A stretch of DNA of 64,000 nt from Pleomorphomonas carboxyditropha (GTDB lineage: Bacteria; Pseudomonadota; Alphaproteobacteria; Rhizobiales; Pleomorphomonadaceae): assembly GCF_002770725.1 (NCBI RefSeq), contig NZ_NQVN01000017.1, positions 1 to 64,000 of the forward strand, in the 5' to 3' direction. The notes under the pieces were generated by a model that did no database searches, had not been told where the DNA came from, and saw nothing but the letters and a program-made list of their open reading frames with translations. Below, in pieces: positions 27,741 to 36,316 of the stretch. The position numbers were made by a program, and so were the translations under genes. Position 1 is the stretch's first letter. Every line of letters starts with the position of its first letter.

Positions 27741-28199
27741 ATGGGTTTGCTCGAAGGGTTGATCGTTTATCTCGGGCCGTGGTCGTGGCTGCTGCTGGCG
27801 CTGCTGCTCGCCGGCGTCGAGGTGGTGGTGCCCGGCACCTTCTTCATCTGGTTCGGCGCGGCGGCGCTGGTCGTCGGGCTGCTGGCGCTGGCCGTCGCCA
27901 TGAGCTGGCAGGTGGAGCTGGTGCTGTTCGTCCTGCTGTCGGCGGCGGCGGTGCTGATCGGCCGGCGCGTCTACGGCCGGGCGGCCAAGGAGAGCGACGG
28001 CCTGGCCAACGACCGGCTCGGCCGGCAGGTCGGCCGCCTTGCCGTGGTCGACCGGGCGATCGAGGGCGGCTCCGGCCATATCCGCCTCGACGACACCATC
28101 TGGCGGGCCGACGGGCCGGACCTGCCGGCCGGCGCGCGGGTGCGGATCATCGGCCATCGCGACGGCCGCTTCCTGATCGAGCCCGAGACCGGCGGCTGA
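27741..28199 (+). CDS. NfeD family protein
   Basis: A 152-residue partner of the SPFH protein. Two or three hydrophobic helices (WLLLALLLAGVEVVVPGTFFIWFGAAALVVGLLAL and the following segment) are followed by a soluble OB-fold domain of the NfeD C-terminal type (GRQVGRLAVVDRAIEGGSGHIRLDDTIWRADGPDLPAGARVRIIG). This is the short form without an N-terminal ClpP-like serine protease. The role is inferred: assembly or anchoring of the SPFH complex in the membrane. Confidence 0.9.
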   Translation: MGLLEGLIVYLGPWSWLLLALLLAGVEVVVPGTFFIWFGAAALVVGLLALAVAMSWQVELVLFVLLSAAAVLIGRRVYGRAAKESDGLANDRLGRQVGRLAVVDRAIEGGSGHIRLDDTIWRADGPDLPAGARVRIIGHRDGRFLIEPETGG

Positions 28200-28345
28200 C
28201 GCACGGCGCTCCGATATCGCCGGCTGCGTCCCGTCGGACAGATGGGACGCGGCGGATGTCCTAACGCCTCGTTAACCATCTCCCTTTACTCTTCGTCAAT
28301 ACTGGACACCGCTCGGGGCGGTGAGCGCGGCGACGGAGGCAAGGC

Positions 28346-29746
28346 GTGCATCGGCGGCAGACCTTTCAGGTGCTGACGATGGCGTCCGTCCTCCTCGCCG
28401 CGCCGTCCTATGCGCAGGACGCCGAGGACGCGGACGCCGCGCCGGCGCTCAGAAGCTCGCTGCCGGCCAAACCGGCCAACACGACCGCCGACCCGACGGC
28501 CGGCGAGACGGATGAGGCCACGGCGGCCAAGCCGGAGCCGGCCGAATTCGTCGTGCCGCCCCTGCGCTCCAGCCTTCCGGCGACCGATCTCCGGACGGTG
28601 ATCCGGCCGGTGCCGCCGAGCCAGTCGGCCAGGCTGCCGTCAGTGGCGCCGAGCCTGCCGGCCGTCACGCGCGAGGCCGACGCCCGCGCCGAATACGAGC
28701 CGCTCGGTCTCCGCCTCGGCAGTTTCGTGATGAACGCCGCCACCTCGACCGGGCTCGGGCTTCGCTATCATTCGAGCGAGGGCGATGAAAGCTTCATCCG
28801 CTCGACCGGCGAAGTCACGGCCCGTTCCGATTGGGAGCGCAACAGCCTGGAGATGCGCCTTGCCGGCGGCTACCGCCGCTCGCTGACCGGCATCGAGGAA
28901 AAGCTGCCGGAAGGCGACGCATACCTCGCCGGCCGCTTCGACCTCACCGACGCTGACCGCCTGACGGCATCGGCCGGCTGGACGCTGCGCGACGACGAAG
29001 CGGGGGACGGCAAGGAAAACACCTTCTCCGGCACGCTCGGCTACGAGCGGTTCGGCGGCATTATCGGCCTCAAGACCGGCATCGGCATCGACCGGACGGT
29101 GAACGAGACCGACCCGACGCTCGACAATACCGCGCTGTCCTCGTCGCTGCGCCTGTCGCTCGACAGTGGCGCCATCCTGCAGCCCTTCGTGGAGATCGGC
29201 GCCTTCGGTCGCGACTTCGACCGGCCGGCGGCCGGCGACGGCCTCAGGCGCAACGGCGCCGGCGGCGAGGCGAAGGTCGGCCTGACGGCGGCGCGCGACG
29301 ACCTCGCCGGCGAGATTGCCCTCGGCTACGGCTACGAGTGGCTCGACGAGGACAGGCTTGCCGACATCTCCGGCGTGGTCGGATCGGCCTCGCTGACCTG
29401 GGACGCCAGCGAGTTGCTGCGCCTGACGGGGAGCGCCTCGACCAGCTTCGCGCCGACGTCGACGGCCGGCGCCTCCGGCGTGCTCAAGCGGATCGGCGAG
29501 CTGACGGTCACCTATGCGCTGGCGCCGAACGCCTTCGTGGTGGGCGGCGGCGAGCTGATGCTGGAGGACTACGCCGGCATCGATCACCGGGTAACGACCA
29601 TGACGCTGAAGGCCGGCGTCGGCTACAAGTTCAACCGGACGGTGGAGGTCGGCCTCGACGGCGAGCACAAGCTCGTCAGCTCCGACGCGGTGAGCGGCGA
29701 CTATACCGACAGCAGCATCACCGCGACGCTGACCTTCCACAAATGA
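28346..29746 (+). CDS. Outer-membrane beta-barrel protein
   Basis: A 466-residue exported protein. The signal peptide ends SYA at about residue 23. A low-complexity Ala/Pro-rich region follows, carrying LRSSLPA twice (35-41 and 73-79). From about residue 115 onward alternating amphipathic strands run to the C-terminus, which ends ITATLTFHK; such terminal strands are typical of outer-membrane barrels (BBP2-like porin group). The function is unknown. Start GTG 28346 has GGAGG five bases upstream. A TTAACCAT half-site lies about 75 bases upstream of the start. Confidence 0.78.
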   Translation: MHRRQTFQVLTMASVLLAAPSYAQDAEDADAAPALRSSLPAKPANTTADPTAGETDEATAAKPEPAEFVVPPLRSSLPATDLRTVIRPVPPSQSARLPSVAPSLPAVTREADARAEYEPLGLRLGSFVMNAATSTGLGLRYHSSEGDESFIRSTGEVTARSDWERNSLEMRLAGGYRRSLTGIEEKLPEGDAYLAGRFDLTDADRLTASAGWTLRDDEAGDGKENTFSGTLGYERFGGIIGLKTGIGIDRTVNETDPTLDNTALSSSLRLSLDSGAILQPFVEIGAFGRDFDRPAAGDGLRRNGAGGEAKVGLTAARDDLAGEIALGYGYEWLDEDRLADISGVVGSASLTWDASELLRLTGSASTSFAPTSTAGASGVLKRIGELTVTYALAPNAFVVGGGELMLEDYAGIDHRVTTMTLKAGVGYKFNRTVEVGLDGEHKLVSSDAVSGDYTDSSITATLTFHK

Positions 29747-29755
29747 AGGCCGCCA

Positions 29756-30676
29756 TCAGGCGACGGCCTCGCGGCGCTTGCTCCACTCCGCCCAGAAGAT
29801 GCCGCCGAGCACCAGCGCCAGCGCCAGGGCGTGATAGGCGCGGAAGCTCTCGCCGAGCACCAGCACGGCGAGGATCGAGGCGAACACCGGGATGAGGTTG
29901 ATGAACACGCCGGCCCGGCCCGGTCCGACCAGCTCGACGCCGCGCACGAAGAAGATCTGCGAGATCACCGAGGGGAAGACGGCGCAGTAGGCGACCACCA
30001 GCCAGCCGAACGGCGTCGGGGTGACATATTGGCCGATGGCGATCTCGGCGGCGAGGAAGGGCAGCGAGGTCAGGAAAGCGGCGACCGACAGGCCGGCGAA
30101 GAAGGAGATGCCGGCAATCTTCGGCCGGCGCGGCAGCAGCACGGTGTAGAGGGCATAGACGACGCAGGCGCCGAGCATCATCAGGTCGCCGGCGTTGAGA
30201 TCGAGCGAGGCGAGGGTGCTCGCGTCGCCCTTGACGGCGATGACGCCGACGCCGAGGAGCGTCGTCGTCATGCCGGCCAACTGGCCGGAGCCGGCCCGCG
30301 TGCCGGCGATCAGATAGGCGAAGACGAAGACGAGGCCGGGCAGGGCGCCCTGGATGATGCCGATGTTGACCGCCGAGGTGAAATGGGCGGCGATGTAGAA
30401 GAAGGCGTTGAACGAGGTGAAGCCGAGCGCGCCCATGGCCAGCATGTAGGGCAGGCGGCCCTTCATCACCGCCCAGTCGGCAACGATGGGCCTGCGGGCG
30501 ATGAGGACGAGCAGCAGCAGCACGCCCGACCAGCGGTAGGTGGTGAGCGCCATCGGCGACACCTCGCCGACGGCGAGGCGGCTCGCCACGGTGTTGCCGG
30601 CCCAGAACAGCGGCGACAGCGTGAGGAGCAGATAGGGCCGGCCGTAGAGGCGCGACCAGAAACCGTCATCAGCCAC
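29756..30676 (-). CDS. EamA/DMT-family transporter
   Basis: A 306-residue integral membrane protein with ten helices in two EamA repeats. Visible signatures: SPLFWAGNTVASRLAVGEVSPMALTTYRW in helices 1-2, FNAFFYIAAHFTSAVNIGIIQGALPGLVFVFAY, and the second-repeat loop LGESFRAYHALALALVLGGIF. It is not closely similar to the transporter at 6.1 kb. The substrate is unknown. Start GTG 30676 with GAGGTG upstream. It converges on the outer-membrane protein gene with a nine-base gap. Confidence 0.85.
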   Translation of the reverse strand: MADDGFWSRLYGRPYLLLTLSPLFWAGNTVASRLAVGEVSPMALTTYRWSGVLLLLVLIARRPIVADWAVMKGRLPYMLAMGALGFTSFNAFFYIAAHFTSAVNIGIIQGALPGLVFVFAYLIAGTRAGSGQLAGMTTTLLGVGVIAVKGDASTLASLDLNAGDLMMLGACVVYALYTVLLPRRPKIAGISFFAGLSVAAFLTSLPFLAAEIAIGQYVTPTPFGWLVVAYCAVFPSVISQIFFVRGVELVGPGRAGVFINLIPVFASILAVLVLGESFRAYHALALALVLGGIFWAEWSKRREAVA

Positions 30677-30836
30677 GGAACACCTCTAGCCGACTTGCTA
30701 ACCGTCTCTTTCCTAGAGCCTTCCGCCGCGTTCCGCACGTCTCTTTGACGTAATCCGGTACGCCGGGTTCCGGATAAACGGCAGATTTCCGACATCGCGG
30801 CTTTCATTGGGGGGCGGGGGGCGTTATAGTCGGTCA

Positions 30837-30863
30837 AGCCCCGGTACCCAAGGTATCGGGGCT
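30837..30863 (+). promoter_or_regulatory. Stable hairpin in the purA leader
   Basis: A 12-base-pair stem (AGCCCCGGTACC paired with GGTATCGGGGCT, one G-T) closes a CAA loop about 75 bases before the purA start, directly after a possible -10 TTATAGT at 30823-30829. It would lie at the very 5' end of the transcript and is followed by only two Ts, so stabilisation or attenuation are both possible. Confidence 0.4.
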
Positions 30864-30935
30864 TTCCGTGTGCGGGCTGCCGGCGGCGGCGCGGCGCGGA
30901 AAGGTCTGACACATGAAACGACGGGACCTTTTTCA

Positions 30936-32231
30936 ATGGCGAACGTAGTGGTGGTCGGCTCCCAGTGGGGAGACGAAGGCAAGGGCAAGATCGTCGACTG
31001 GCTGTCCGAACGGGCCGATGTGGTCGTCCGCTTCCAGGGCGGCCACAATGCCGGCCACACGCTGGTGATCGACGGTGTTTCCTACAAGCTGTCGCTGCTG
31101 CCGTCCGGCGTCGCCCGCCCGGGCAAGCTTTCGGTCATCGGCAACGGCGTCGTCGTCGATCCGCGCGCCTTCGTCAACGAGGTGACGCGCATCCGCGAGC
31201 AGGGCGTCAAGATCAGCCCGGACAACCTGCGCATCGCCGAGAACGCCACGCTCATCCTGTCCATCCACCAGGAGCTTGACGAGCTGCGCGAGAACGCCGC
31301 GTCGCCGACCACCCGCATCGGCACCACCAAGCGCGGCATCGGCCCCGCCTACGAGGACAAGGTCGGCCGCCGCGCCATCCGCCTCGTCGACCTCGCCCAT
31401 CCCGAGACGCTGAACAACCGCATCGAGCGGCTGCTCGCCCACCACAATCCGCTGCGCCGCGGCCTCGGCCAGCCGGAGATCGCGCCCGAGACCATCCGCG
31501 ACGAGCTGATGGCGGTGGCCGACTTCATCCTGCCCTACATGGACGTCACTTGGCGGCTGCTCGACGAGAAGCGTAAGTCCGGCTCCCGCATCCTGTTCGA
31601 GGGCGCCCAGGGCGCGCTGCTCGACAACGACCACGGCACCTATCCCTTCGTCACCGGCTCCAACACTATGGCCGGCCAGGCGGCCGCCGGCTCCGGCATG
31701 GGGCCGGGCGCGCTCGACTACGTGCTCGGCATCACCAAGGCCTACACGACGCGCGTCGGCTCCGGGCCGTTCCCGACCGAGCTGTTCGACGAGGTCGGCG
31801 ACTTCCTCGGCCAGCGCGGCCACGAGTTCGGCACGGTCACCGGCCGCAAGCGGCGTTGCGGCTGGTTCGACGCCGTGCTGGTGCGGCAGACGGTGGTCGC
31901 CTCGGGCATCAACGGCATCGCGCTCACCAAGCTCGACGTGCTCGACGGCCTCGACGAGATCAAGGTGTGCATCGGCTACGAGATCGACGGCCGCACCCTC
32001 GATTACCTGCCCGCCAACCAGGAAGACCAGGCGCGGGTGAAGCCGATCTACGAGACCATGGAAGGCTGGAAGGAATCGACGGCCGGCGCCCGCTCCTGGG
32101 CCGAGCTGCCGGCGCAGGCGATCAAGTACGTGCGCCATATCGAGGAGTTGATCGGCGCGCCGGTGGCCATGTTGTCGACCAGTCCGGATCGGCTCGACAC
32201 GATTCTTGTGCGTGATCCGTTTCAGGATTAA
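30936..32231 (+). CDS. purA: Adenylosuccinate synthetase
   Basis: It converts IMP, aspartate and GTP to adenylosuccinate, the first committed step to AMP. The 431-residue protein begins [23 protein letters not shown] (the P-loop-like GDEGKGK with catalytic Asp) followed by [10 protein letters not shown] with the catalytic His; later blocks are [32 protein letters not shown] and [10 protein letters not shown]-like [12 protein letters not shown]. The ATG at 30936 matches the family; the longer frame runs into the leader hairpin. It is transcribed alone. purE and purK lie about 12 kb to the right. Confidence 0.96.
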   Translation: MANVVVVGSQWGDEGKGKIVDWLSERADVVVRFQGGHNAGHTLVIDGVSYKLSLLPSGVARPGKLSVIGNGVVVDPRAFVNEVTRIREQGVKISPDNLRIAENATLILSIHQELDELRENAASPTTRIGTTKRGIGPAYEDKVGRRAIRLVDLAHPETLNNRIERLLAHHNPLRRGLGQPEIAPETIRDELMAVADFILPYMDVTWRLLDEKRKSGSRILFEGAQGALLDNDHGTYPFVTGSNTMAGQAAAGSGMGPGALDYVLGITKAYTTRVGSGPFPTELFDEVGDFLGQRGHEFGTVTGRKRRCGWFDAVLVRQTVVASGINGIALTKLDVLDGLDEIKVCIGYEIDGRTLDYLPANQEDQARVKPIYETMEGWKESTAGARSWAELPAQAIKYVRHIEELIGAPVAMLSTSPDRLDTILVRDPFQD

Positions 32232-32362
32232 GTGATTCACCACGTTTTGCCGGCGTTCCCGCCGCAAAAAAGCCCGGCCGCCATCGCAAGGCTCGCCGTC
32301 GGGTGTCCTATCGAAACAGCGTTCCGCCGCAAGGCGGGGCGCCAAGCCGAGAGATGCGGTAC

Positions 32363-34213
32363 ATGGCCGACTACTATCCCGTATTGAAGCGTGCCATTTC
32401 CTCGCTGCCATCAGGGTCGGGCGAGGCGCGGCGCGCCGTCTACGAGAAGGCTCGGGTCGCGCTTCTCCGCCAGCTCAGCTCGTATAATCCGCCGCTGTCG
32501 CCGACCGAGATCGCCGACCAGCGCGTGGCGCTCGAGGATTGCATCCGCCGGGTCGAGGCCGAGGTGGCGGGTGTTGCCGAGGAAGCCGGGACCGGCGCGG
32601 AGCAGGCCCCGGCCGCGCCGCCCGCCGTCAAGGCGCCGCCGCCGGCGCCGGAAGAGCCCGCTCCCCGCGTCGAGCTGGAGCCGCGGCGGGAAGAGGCGCC
32701 GGCGCGCAAGGGCGGGCTGGCCTCGCTCTCGGCGCCGGAGATGAATCCGTTCCGCCATATCGAGCCGCTCGCCACGCCGGACATGAACCCGTTCCGGCAC
32801 ATCGAGCCGCTGCCGGCGCGCGGCGGCGCGCCCGTCCGCACCGAGCCGCCCGTCCGCGACGAGCCGTCCGACCGGGATGCGCCCCGGCCGCCGGCCAGCC
32901 TGCCGACCGAACGGCCGCGGCTGCCGACCGCCCGGCTGCCCGACGAGCGTGGCGAGCCGCGCATCGGCGTCGGCGTCAGCGCGCTGTCGCGCACGCTGAA
33001 GCAGGCCGATTCGCTGGGCGAGGCGTCGTCCACCGCCGTGCGCGCCGCGCGCCACGCCATGAACGAGGTCGAGGAGGTCGACGAGCCGATATCGGCGGAA
33101 AGGGTCGAGCCGGACCTCGGCAACGGCCGCGCCGCCGGTTCGCGCCCCGAGGCGGTTCTGCTCGGCACCTCCGATAAGCTCGACGCCGAACGGCTGCCGC
33201 CGCAGCGCGAGACGGCGACGCTGCCATGGCCGGAAGAGAACGCCGGCACCGGCCGGCGCGGCCGCCTGCTGCTCATCGGCCTCGTGGCGATCCTGGTGCT
33301 GGCGCTCGGCGGCGCCGTCTACGCATTCCGGGATACGCTGTCCGGGCTGTTCGCCGGGGCGCCGCAGGTCGAAGGCAACGCGGCGACGACCGGCGACGAC
33401 GGTCTCGCCCCCAAGATCCTCGATCGGCTGCCGGCCGAGGGCGAGGCGCCGGCGGCGCCGGTCGCTCCCGATGCCGTGGCGGTGCAGACCGAGCCGGTCA
33501 CCGCGCCGGCCGCCGTCGATCCCGACCTGCCGCCGGCGCCCGGCGGCGCGATGGCCCTGGCTCCGGCGACCCCGGCCCAGACGCCGCCCGCCGCCGAGGA
33601 GCCCGCCCTCGGGCCGACCTTGGCGGCGCCGGCGAGCCCGTCGGCTGCCGCCGGGACCGGCGAGACGATCGGCGTCGCCCAGAAAGCCATCCTCTACGAG
33701 GAGCCCATCCCCGGCGCGCCGGGCACCAAGCTCGACGGCACGGTGGTCTGGGCCTTCGTCAACGAGCCGGCGCTGCCCGGCGACAAGCCGGTGCCGCAGA
33801 TCCGCGGCAATATCGAGATCCCCGAACTCGGCCTCAAGATGCGCCTTTCCATTCACAAGAATGACGATCAGGCGCTGCCGGCCAGCCACATCGTCGAATT
33901 CTCCTTCGACGTGCCGCCGTCGTTCGCCGGCAAGTTCATCGACGCGGCGCCCGGCATGATCGCCAAGCAGACCGAGGAAGCGCGCGGCGACACGATCACC
34001 GGCGCCGTCGCCAAGGTGTCGGACAGCCTGTTCTGGCTGGCGCTGTCGGGCCTCGAGCAGGACGTGACGCGCAACATCCAGTTGCTCAAGGAGCGGCCCT
34101 GGATCGATATCCCGATCCGCTACGGCAACCGCCGCCGGGCCATTCTCACCTTCGAGAAGGGCACGCCCGGCGAGAAGGCGTTCACCGACGCCTTCGCCGC
34201 CTGGGGAGAGTAA
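32363..34213 (+). CDS. Single-pass membrane protein with low-complexity linker (conserved in Hyphomicrobiales, unknown function)
   Basis: A 616-residue protein not recognised as a characterised family. Its N-terminal 70 residues form an ordered helical segment (DYYPVLKRAISSLPSG, RVALLRQLSSYNPPLSPTEI), as in unnamed rhizobial proteins. A Pro/Ala/Glu-rich linker contains an exact ten-residue repeat MNPFRHIEPL at 127-136 and 141-150. One membrane helix lies near 302-322 (RLLLIGLVAILVLALGGAVYAF), then a second Pro/Ala-rich stretch, and a folded C-terminal domain of about 170 residues (ILYEEPIPGAPGTKLDGTVVW to the end). The topology is probably cytoplasmic N-terminus and periplasmic C-terminus. 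It may be an envelope structural or regulatory protein. Confidence 0.75.
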   Translation: MADYYPVLKRAISSLPSGSGEARRAVYEKARVALLRQLSSYNPPLSPTEIADQRVALEDCIRRVEAEVAGVAEEAGTGAEQAPAAPPAVKAPPPAPEEPAPRVELEPRREEAPARKGGLASLSAPEMNPFRHIEPLATPDMNPFRHIEPLPARGGAPVRTEPPVRDEPSDRDAPRPPASLPTERPRLPTARLPDERGEPRIGVGVSALSRTLKQADSLGEASSTAVRAARHAMNEVEEVDEPISAERVEPDLGNGRAAGSRPEAVLLGTSDKLDAERLPPQRETATLPWPEENAGTGRRGRLLLIGLVAILVLALGGAVYAFRDTLSGLFAGAPQVEGNAATTGDDGLAPKILDRLPAEGEAPAAPVAPDAVAVQTEPVTAPAAVDPDLPPAPGGAMALAPATPAQTPPAAEEPALGPTLAAPASPSAAAGTGETIGVAQKAILYEEPIPGAPGTKLDGTVVWAFVNEPALPGDKPVPQIRGNIEIPELGLKMRLSIHKNDDQALPASHIVEFSFDVPPSFAGKFIDAAPGMIAKQTEEARGDTITGAVAKVSDSLFWLALSGLEQDVTRNIQLLKERPWIDIPIRYGNRRRAILTFEKGTPGEKAFTDAFAAWGE

Positions 34214-34223
34214 CCTCGCGAGA

Positions 34224-34249
34224 CCGGCGCCGCCCCTGAGCGGCGCCGG
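34224..34249. terminator. Hairpin between convergent genes
   Basis: A ten-pair stem CCGGCGCCGC/GCGGCGCCGG with a CCCTGA loop lies between the stop of the preceding gene and the stop of the SMR gene. There is no strong T run. Confidence 0.55.
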
Positions 34250-34256
34250 CCTTGCT

Positions 34257-34577
34257 TCAGGCGGGGCTCGACAGCTTCATCAGCACGAGACCGGCGAGGA
34301 TCAGCGCCGCGGCGACGAGCCTCGTCGCGGTGACCGCCTCGCCGAGCACGGCGATGCCGACCGCGAAGCTGCCGACGGCGCCGATGCCGGTCCAGACCGT
34401 ATAGGCGGTGCCGAGCGGCAGCGACTTCATGGCGACGGCGAGCAGGCCGAAGCTCATCAGCATGGCGACGAGGGTGACGATGCTGGCGCCGACTTGCGTG
34501 AAGCCGGCCGACAGCTTCATGCCGTAGGCCCAGACGACTTCCAGAAGTCCGGCGATCACAAGATACATCCAGGCCAT
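34257..34577 (-). CDS. gdx: SMR-family exporter, Gdx/SugE guanidinium type
   Basis: A 106-residue four-helix small multidrug resistance protein. The membrane glutamate that binds substrate and protons is E13 in [20 protein letters not shown]; the W-A-Y-G and [16 protein letters not shown] motifs place it with the guanidinium exporters (Gdx, formerly SugE) rather than EmrE. It works as a dual-topology dimer exchanging guanidinium for protons. GGAGGG precedes the ATG at 34577. A small hairpin with an ACGG loop lies just upstream, and a guanidine-responsive leader is possible though unproven. It is a single gene, not the paired-SMR type. Confidence 0.85.
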   Translation of the reverse strand: MAWMYLVIAGLLEVVWAYGMKLSAGFTQVGASIVTLVAMLMSFGLLAVAMKSLPLGTAYTVWTGIGAVGSFAVGIAVLGEAVTATRLVAAALILAGLVLMKLSSPA

Positions 34578-34591
34578 GGCGGCCCTCCTTA

Positions 34592-34613
34592 TCGTCGGGC
34601 CGGGCCGTCCCGG
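34592..34613 (-). promoter_or_regulatory. ACGG-loop hairpin and ACGA motif before gdx
   Basis: On the minus strand CCGGG-ACGG-CCCGG forms a five-pair stem with an ACGG tetraloop, and an ACGA follows nine bases later, right before the ribosome site. Two ACGR loops are the hallmark of the guanidine-II (mini-ykkC) riboswitch, but the second ACGR here has no convincing stem. Confidence 0.25.
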
Positions 34614-34703
34614 ACTTGGAACCCGCCGCGGAAGGCGAGGGAGGGCGTTGCCTCGGGGGAGGAGATGGGACAGCCGGCCCTCGGCGTCAAGTGGAGGCCG
34701 GCG

Positions 34704-35057
34704 TCACTTCGCCAACAGCACGGCGCGGCCGACGAGCTTGCCGGACGGCAGGTGATGGATCTCGATCACCTTGCCCTCGGGGCCGTCGATGGTCAGCGAC
34801 AGGCGGTCGGCGTCGACGTCCGTGCCGACGATGGTGCCCGGCGTCACCACCTCGATCAGCGTCTGGAACGGCGTGCCGGCCGGCGGCGCATCGTCGCCGC
34901 TCCTCGCCACGCGGAAGGCGATGGCGACGAACACGGCGATCAGGCCGACGCCGAGCGTGCCGGCGGCGATCAGCATCATGGTGCGCAGGCGGGCCTGTAC
35001 CCGGGCGATGGCCGGATCGAGCGGCGCCTCGCGTTCGTCGTCGGTCGGCCCTGCCAT
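34704..35057 (-). CDS. Conserved single-pass membrane protein (DUF6476-like)
   Basis: A 117-residue protein: a short charged N-terminus, one membrane helix (MMLIAAGTLGVGLIAVFVAIAFRVA), then a small, probably periplasmic, beta-rich domain (GTIVGTDVDADRLSLTIDGPEGKVIEIHHLPSGKLVGRAVL). Similar proteins are found in Hyphomicrobiales next to an RluA/RluD-type gene, as here, where the rluD-like gene is divergent 92 bases away. The function is unknown. It lies 127 bases upstream of gdx on the same strand. Confidence 0.7.
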   Translation of the reverse strand: MAGPTDDEREAPLDPAIARVQARLRTMMLIAAGTLGVGLIAVFVAIAFRVARSGDDAPPAGTPFQTLIEVVTPGTIVGTDVDADRLSLTIDGPEGKVIEIHHLPSGKLVGRAVLLAK

Positions 35058-35149
35058 GATGCTTTCCTTCAGCGCGAATTTCTGCGATAGGCGGCATTTA
35101 GAGCATCGGGCGCGGTTTGTCGACGCGCGCCCCCGGAGCAGAGGCCGAT

Positions 35150-36181
35150 ATGGCTGATGATGACGATATCGGCCTGGAAGACGAGTCCGGCGAGACGCGG
35201 ACGGCCACCGTCGAGGCGGCGGCCAAGACGCGGTTCGACAAGCTGGTCGCCGAGGCCTTCCCCGACGTCAGCCGTTCGCGCCTGAAGGCGCTGATCGAGG
35301 CGGGCGCGGTCTCCGTCGACGGGGCGGTCGTCACCGACGCGGCGAAAAAGCTCGCCGGCAGCCTGGCGCTCGCCGTTCTGGTGCCGCCGGCCGAGGACGC
35401 GGAGCCGCAGGGCGAGGATATCCCGCTCGACGTCGTCTACGAGGACGACGACCTGATCGTCATCGACAAGCCGGCCGGCCTCGTGGTGCATCCGGCGGCC
35501 GGCAACTGGACCGGCACCTTGGTCAACGCGCTGATTGCCCATTGCGGCGACAGCCTGTCGGGCATCGGCGGCGTCCGCCGGCCGGGCATCGTCCACCGGC
35601 TCGACAAGGACACCACCGGCCTGATGGTGGTGGCGAAGAACGACCGGGCGCACGCCGGCCTCGCCGCCCAGTTCGCCGACCACGGCCGCACCGGCCCGCT
35701 CGAGCGCGGCTACCTGGCGCTGGTCTGGGGCAGCCCGGAGCCGTTTCGCGGCGTGATCGAGGCGCCGCTCGGCCGCTCGTCGTCCGACCGCACCAAGATG
35801 GCGATCATCCGGGGCGGCGGCGGCAAGGAGGCGATCACCCATTACGAGGTGGCGGAGCGCTTCCCGGCCGAGGCGGGGCGCGGCGCCGTCGCCTCGCTGG
35901 TCGAATGCCATCTCGAGACGGGGCGGACGCATCAGATCCGCGTGCATCTTTCGGCCGCCGGCCATCCGCTGGTCGGCGACGCGGTCTACGGCGCGCATTT
36001 CCTGACCAAGGCCAATCGCCTGCCGGAGGCGGCGGCATCGGCGGTGCGCGCCTTTTCCCGCCAGGCGCTGCACGCCTTCCTGATTGCCTTCGAGCATCCG
36101 GCGAGCGGCGAGCTCCTGCGCTTCGAGAGCGGACTGCCGCCGGACATGGCCGATCTCGTGGCGGCTTTCCGGGAACTTTAG
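35150..36181 (+). CDS. rluD: RluA-family 23S rRNA pseudouridine synthase (RluD-like)
   Basis: It isomerises specific uridines of large-subunit rRNA to pseudouridine. The 343-residue protein has an N-terminal S4 RNA-binding domain (RFDKLVAEAFPDVSRSRLKALIEAGAVSVDG) and the catalytic domain with the aspartate in GIVHRLDKDTTGLMVVAKND and the C-terminal ETGRTHQIRVHLSAAGHPLVGD. S4 plus catalytic-domain order and length fit RluD (or RluC). GGAG and GAGG lie upstream of the ATG at 35150. rpoH follows on the same strand after 135 bases but appears to have its own promoter. Confidence 0.9.
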   Translation: MADDDDIGLEDESGETRTATVEAAAKTRFDKLVAEAFPDVSRSRLKALIEAGAVSVDGAVVTDAAKKLAGSLALAVLVPPAEDAEPQGEDIPLDVVYEDDDLIVIDKPAGLVVHPAAGNWTGTLVNALIAHCGDSLSGIGGVRRPGIVHRLDKDTTGLMVVAKNDRAHAGLAAQFADHGRTGPLERGYLALVWGSPEPFRGVIEAPLGRSSSDRTKMAIIRGGGGKEAITHYEVAERFPAEAGRGAVASLVECHLETGRTHQIRVHLSAAGHPLVGDAVYGAHFLTKANRLPEAAASAVRAFSRQALHAFLIAFEHPASGELLRFESGLPPDMADLVAAFREL

Positions 36182-36199
36182 GCTTTTTCACAAGTTTCC

Positions 36200-36228
36200 C
36201 ATGAAATTGCCGGGATCGTCCCTATATT
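36200..36228 (+). promoter_or_regulatory. Possible heat-shock (sigma-32-type) promoter of rpoH
   Basis: CATGAA, 15 bases, then CCTATATT. Alphaproteobacterial sigma-32 promoters read about CTTGAA-N15-17-CYTATNT, so there is one mismatch in the -35 and a full match in the -10. Autoregulation of rpoH by its own product is known in Caulobacter. Confidence 0.35.
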
Positions 36229-36316
36229 CGACTTTCAGTGCGCTTGCGTGGCAAGGCACCGAAGGGGATGCCGTGTCCGTCCGGGAGCGGTCCCGCGAAC
36301 GTAAGGGGGGTGCTTG

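Noticed and set aside
34578-34700. Guanidine-I (ykkC) riboswitch upstream of gdx
   Set aside because: The region lacks the extended conserved ykkC core; only a short ACGG hairpin is seen, which is reported as a weak finding.
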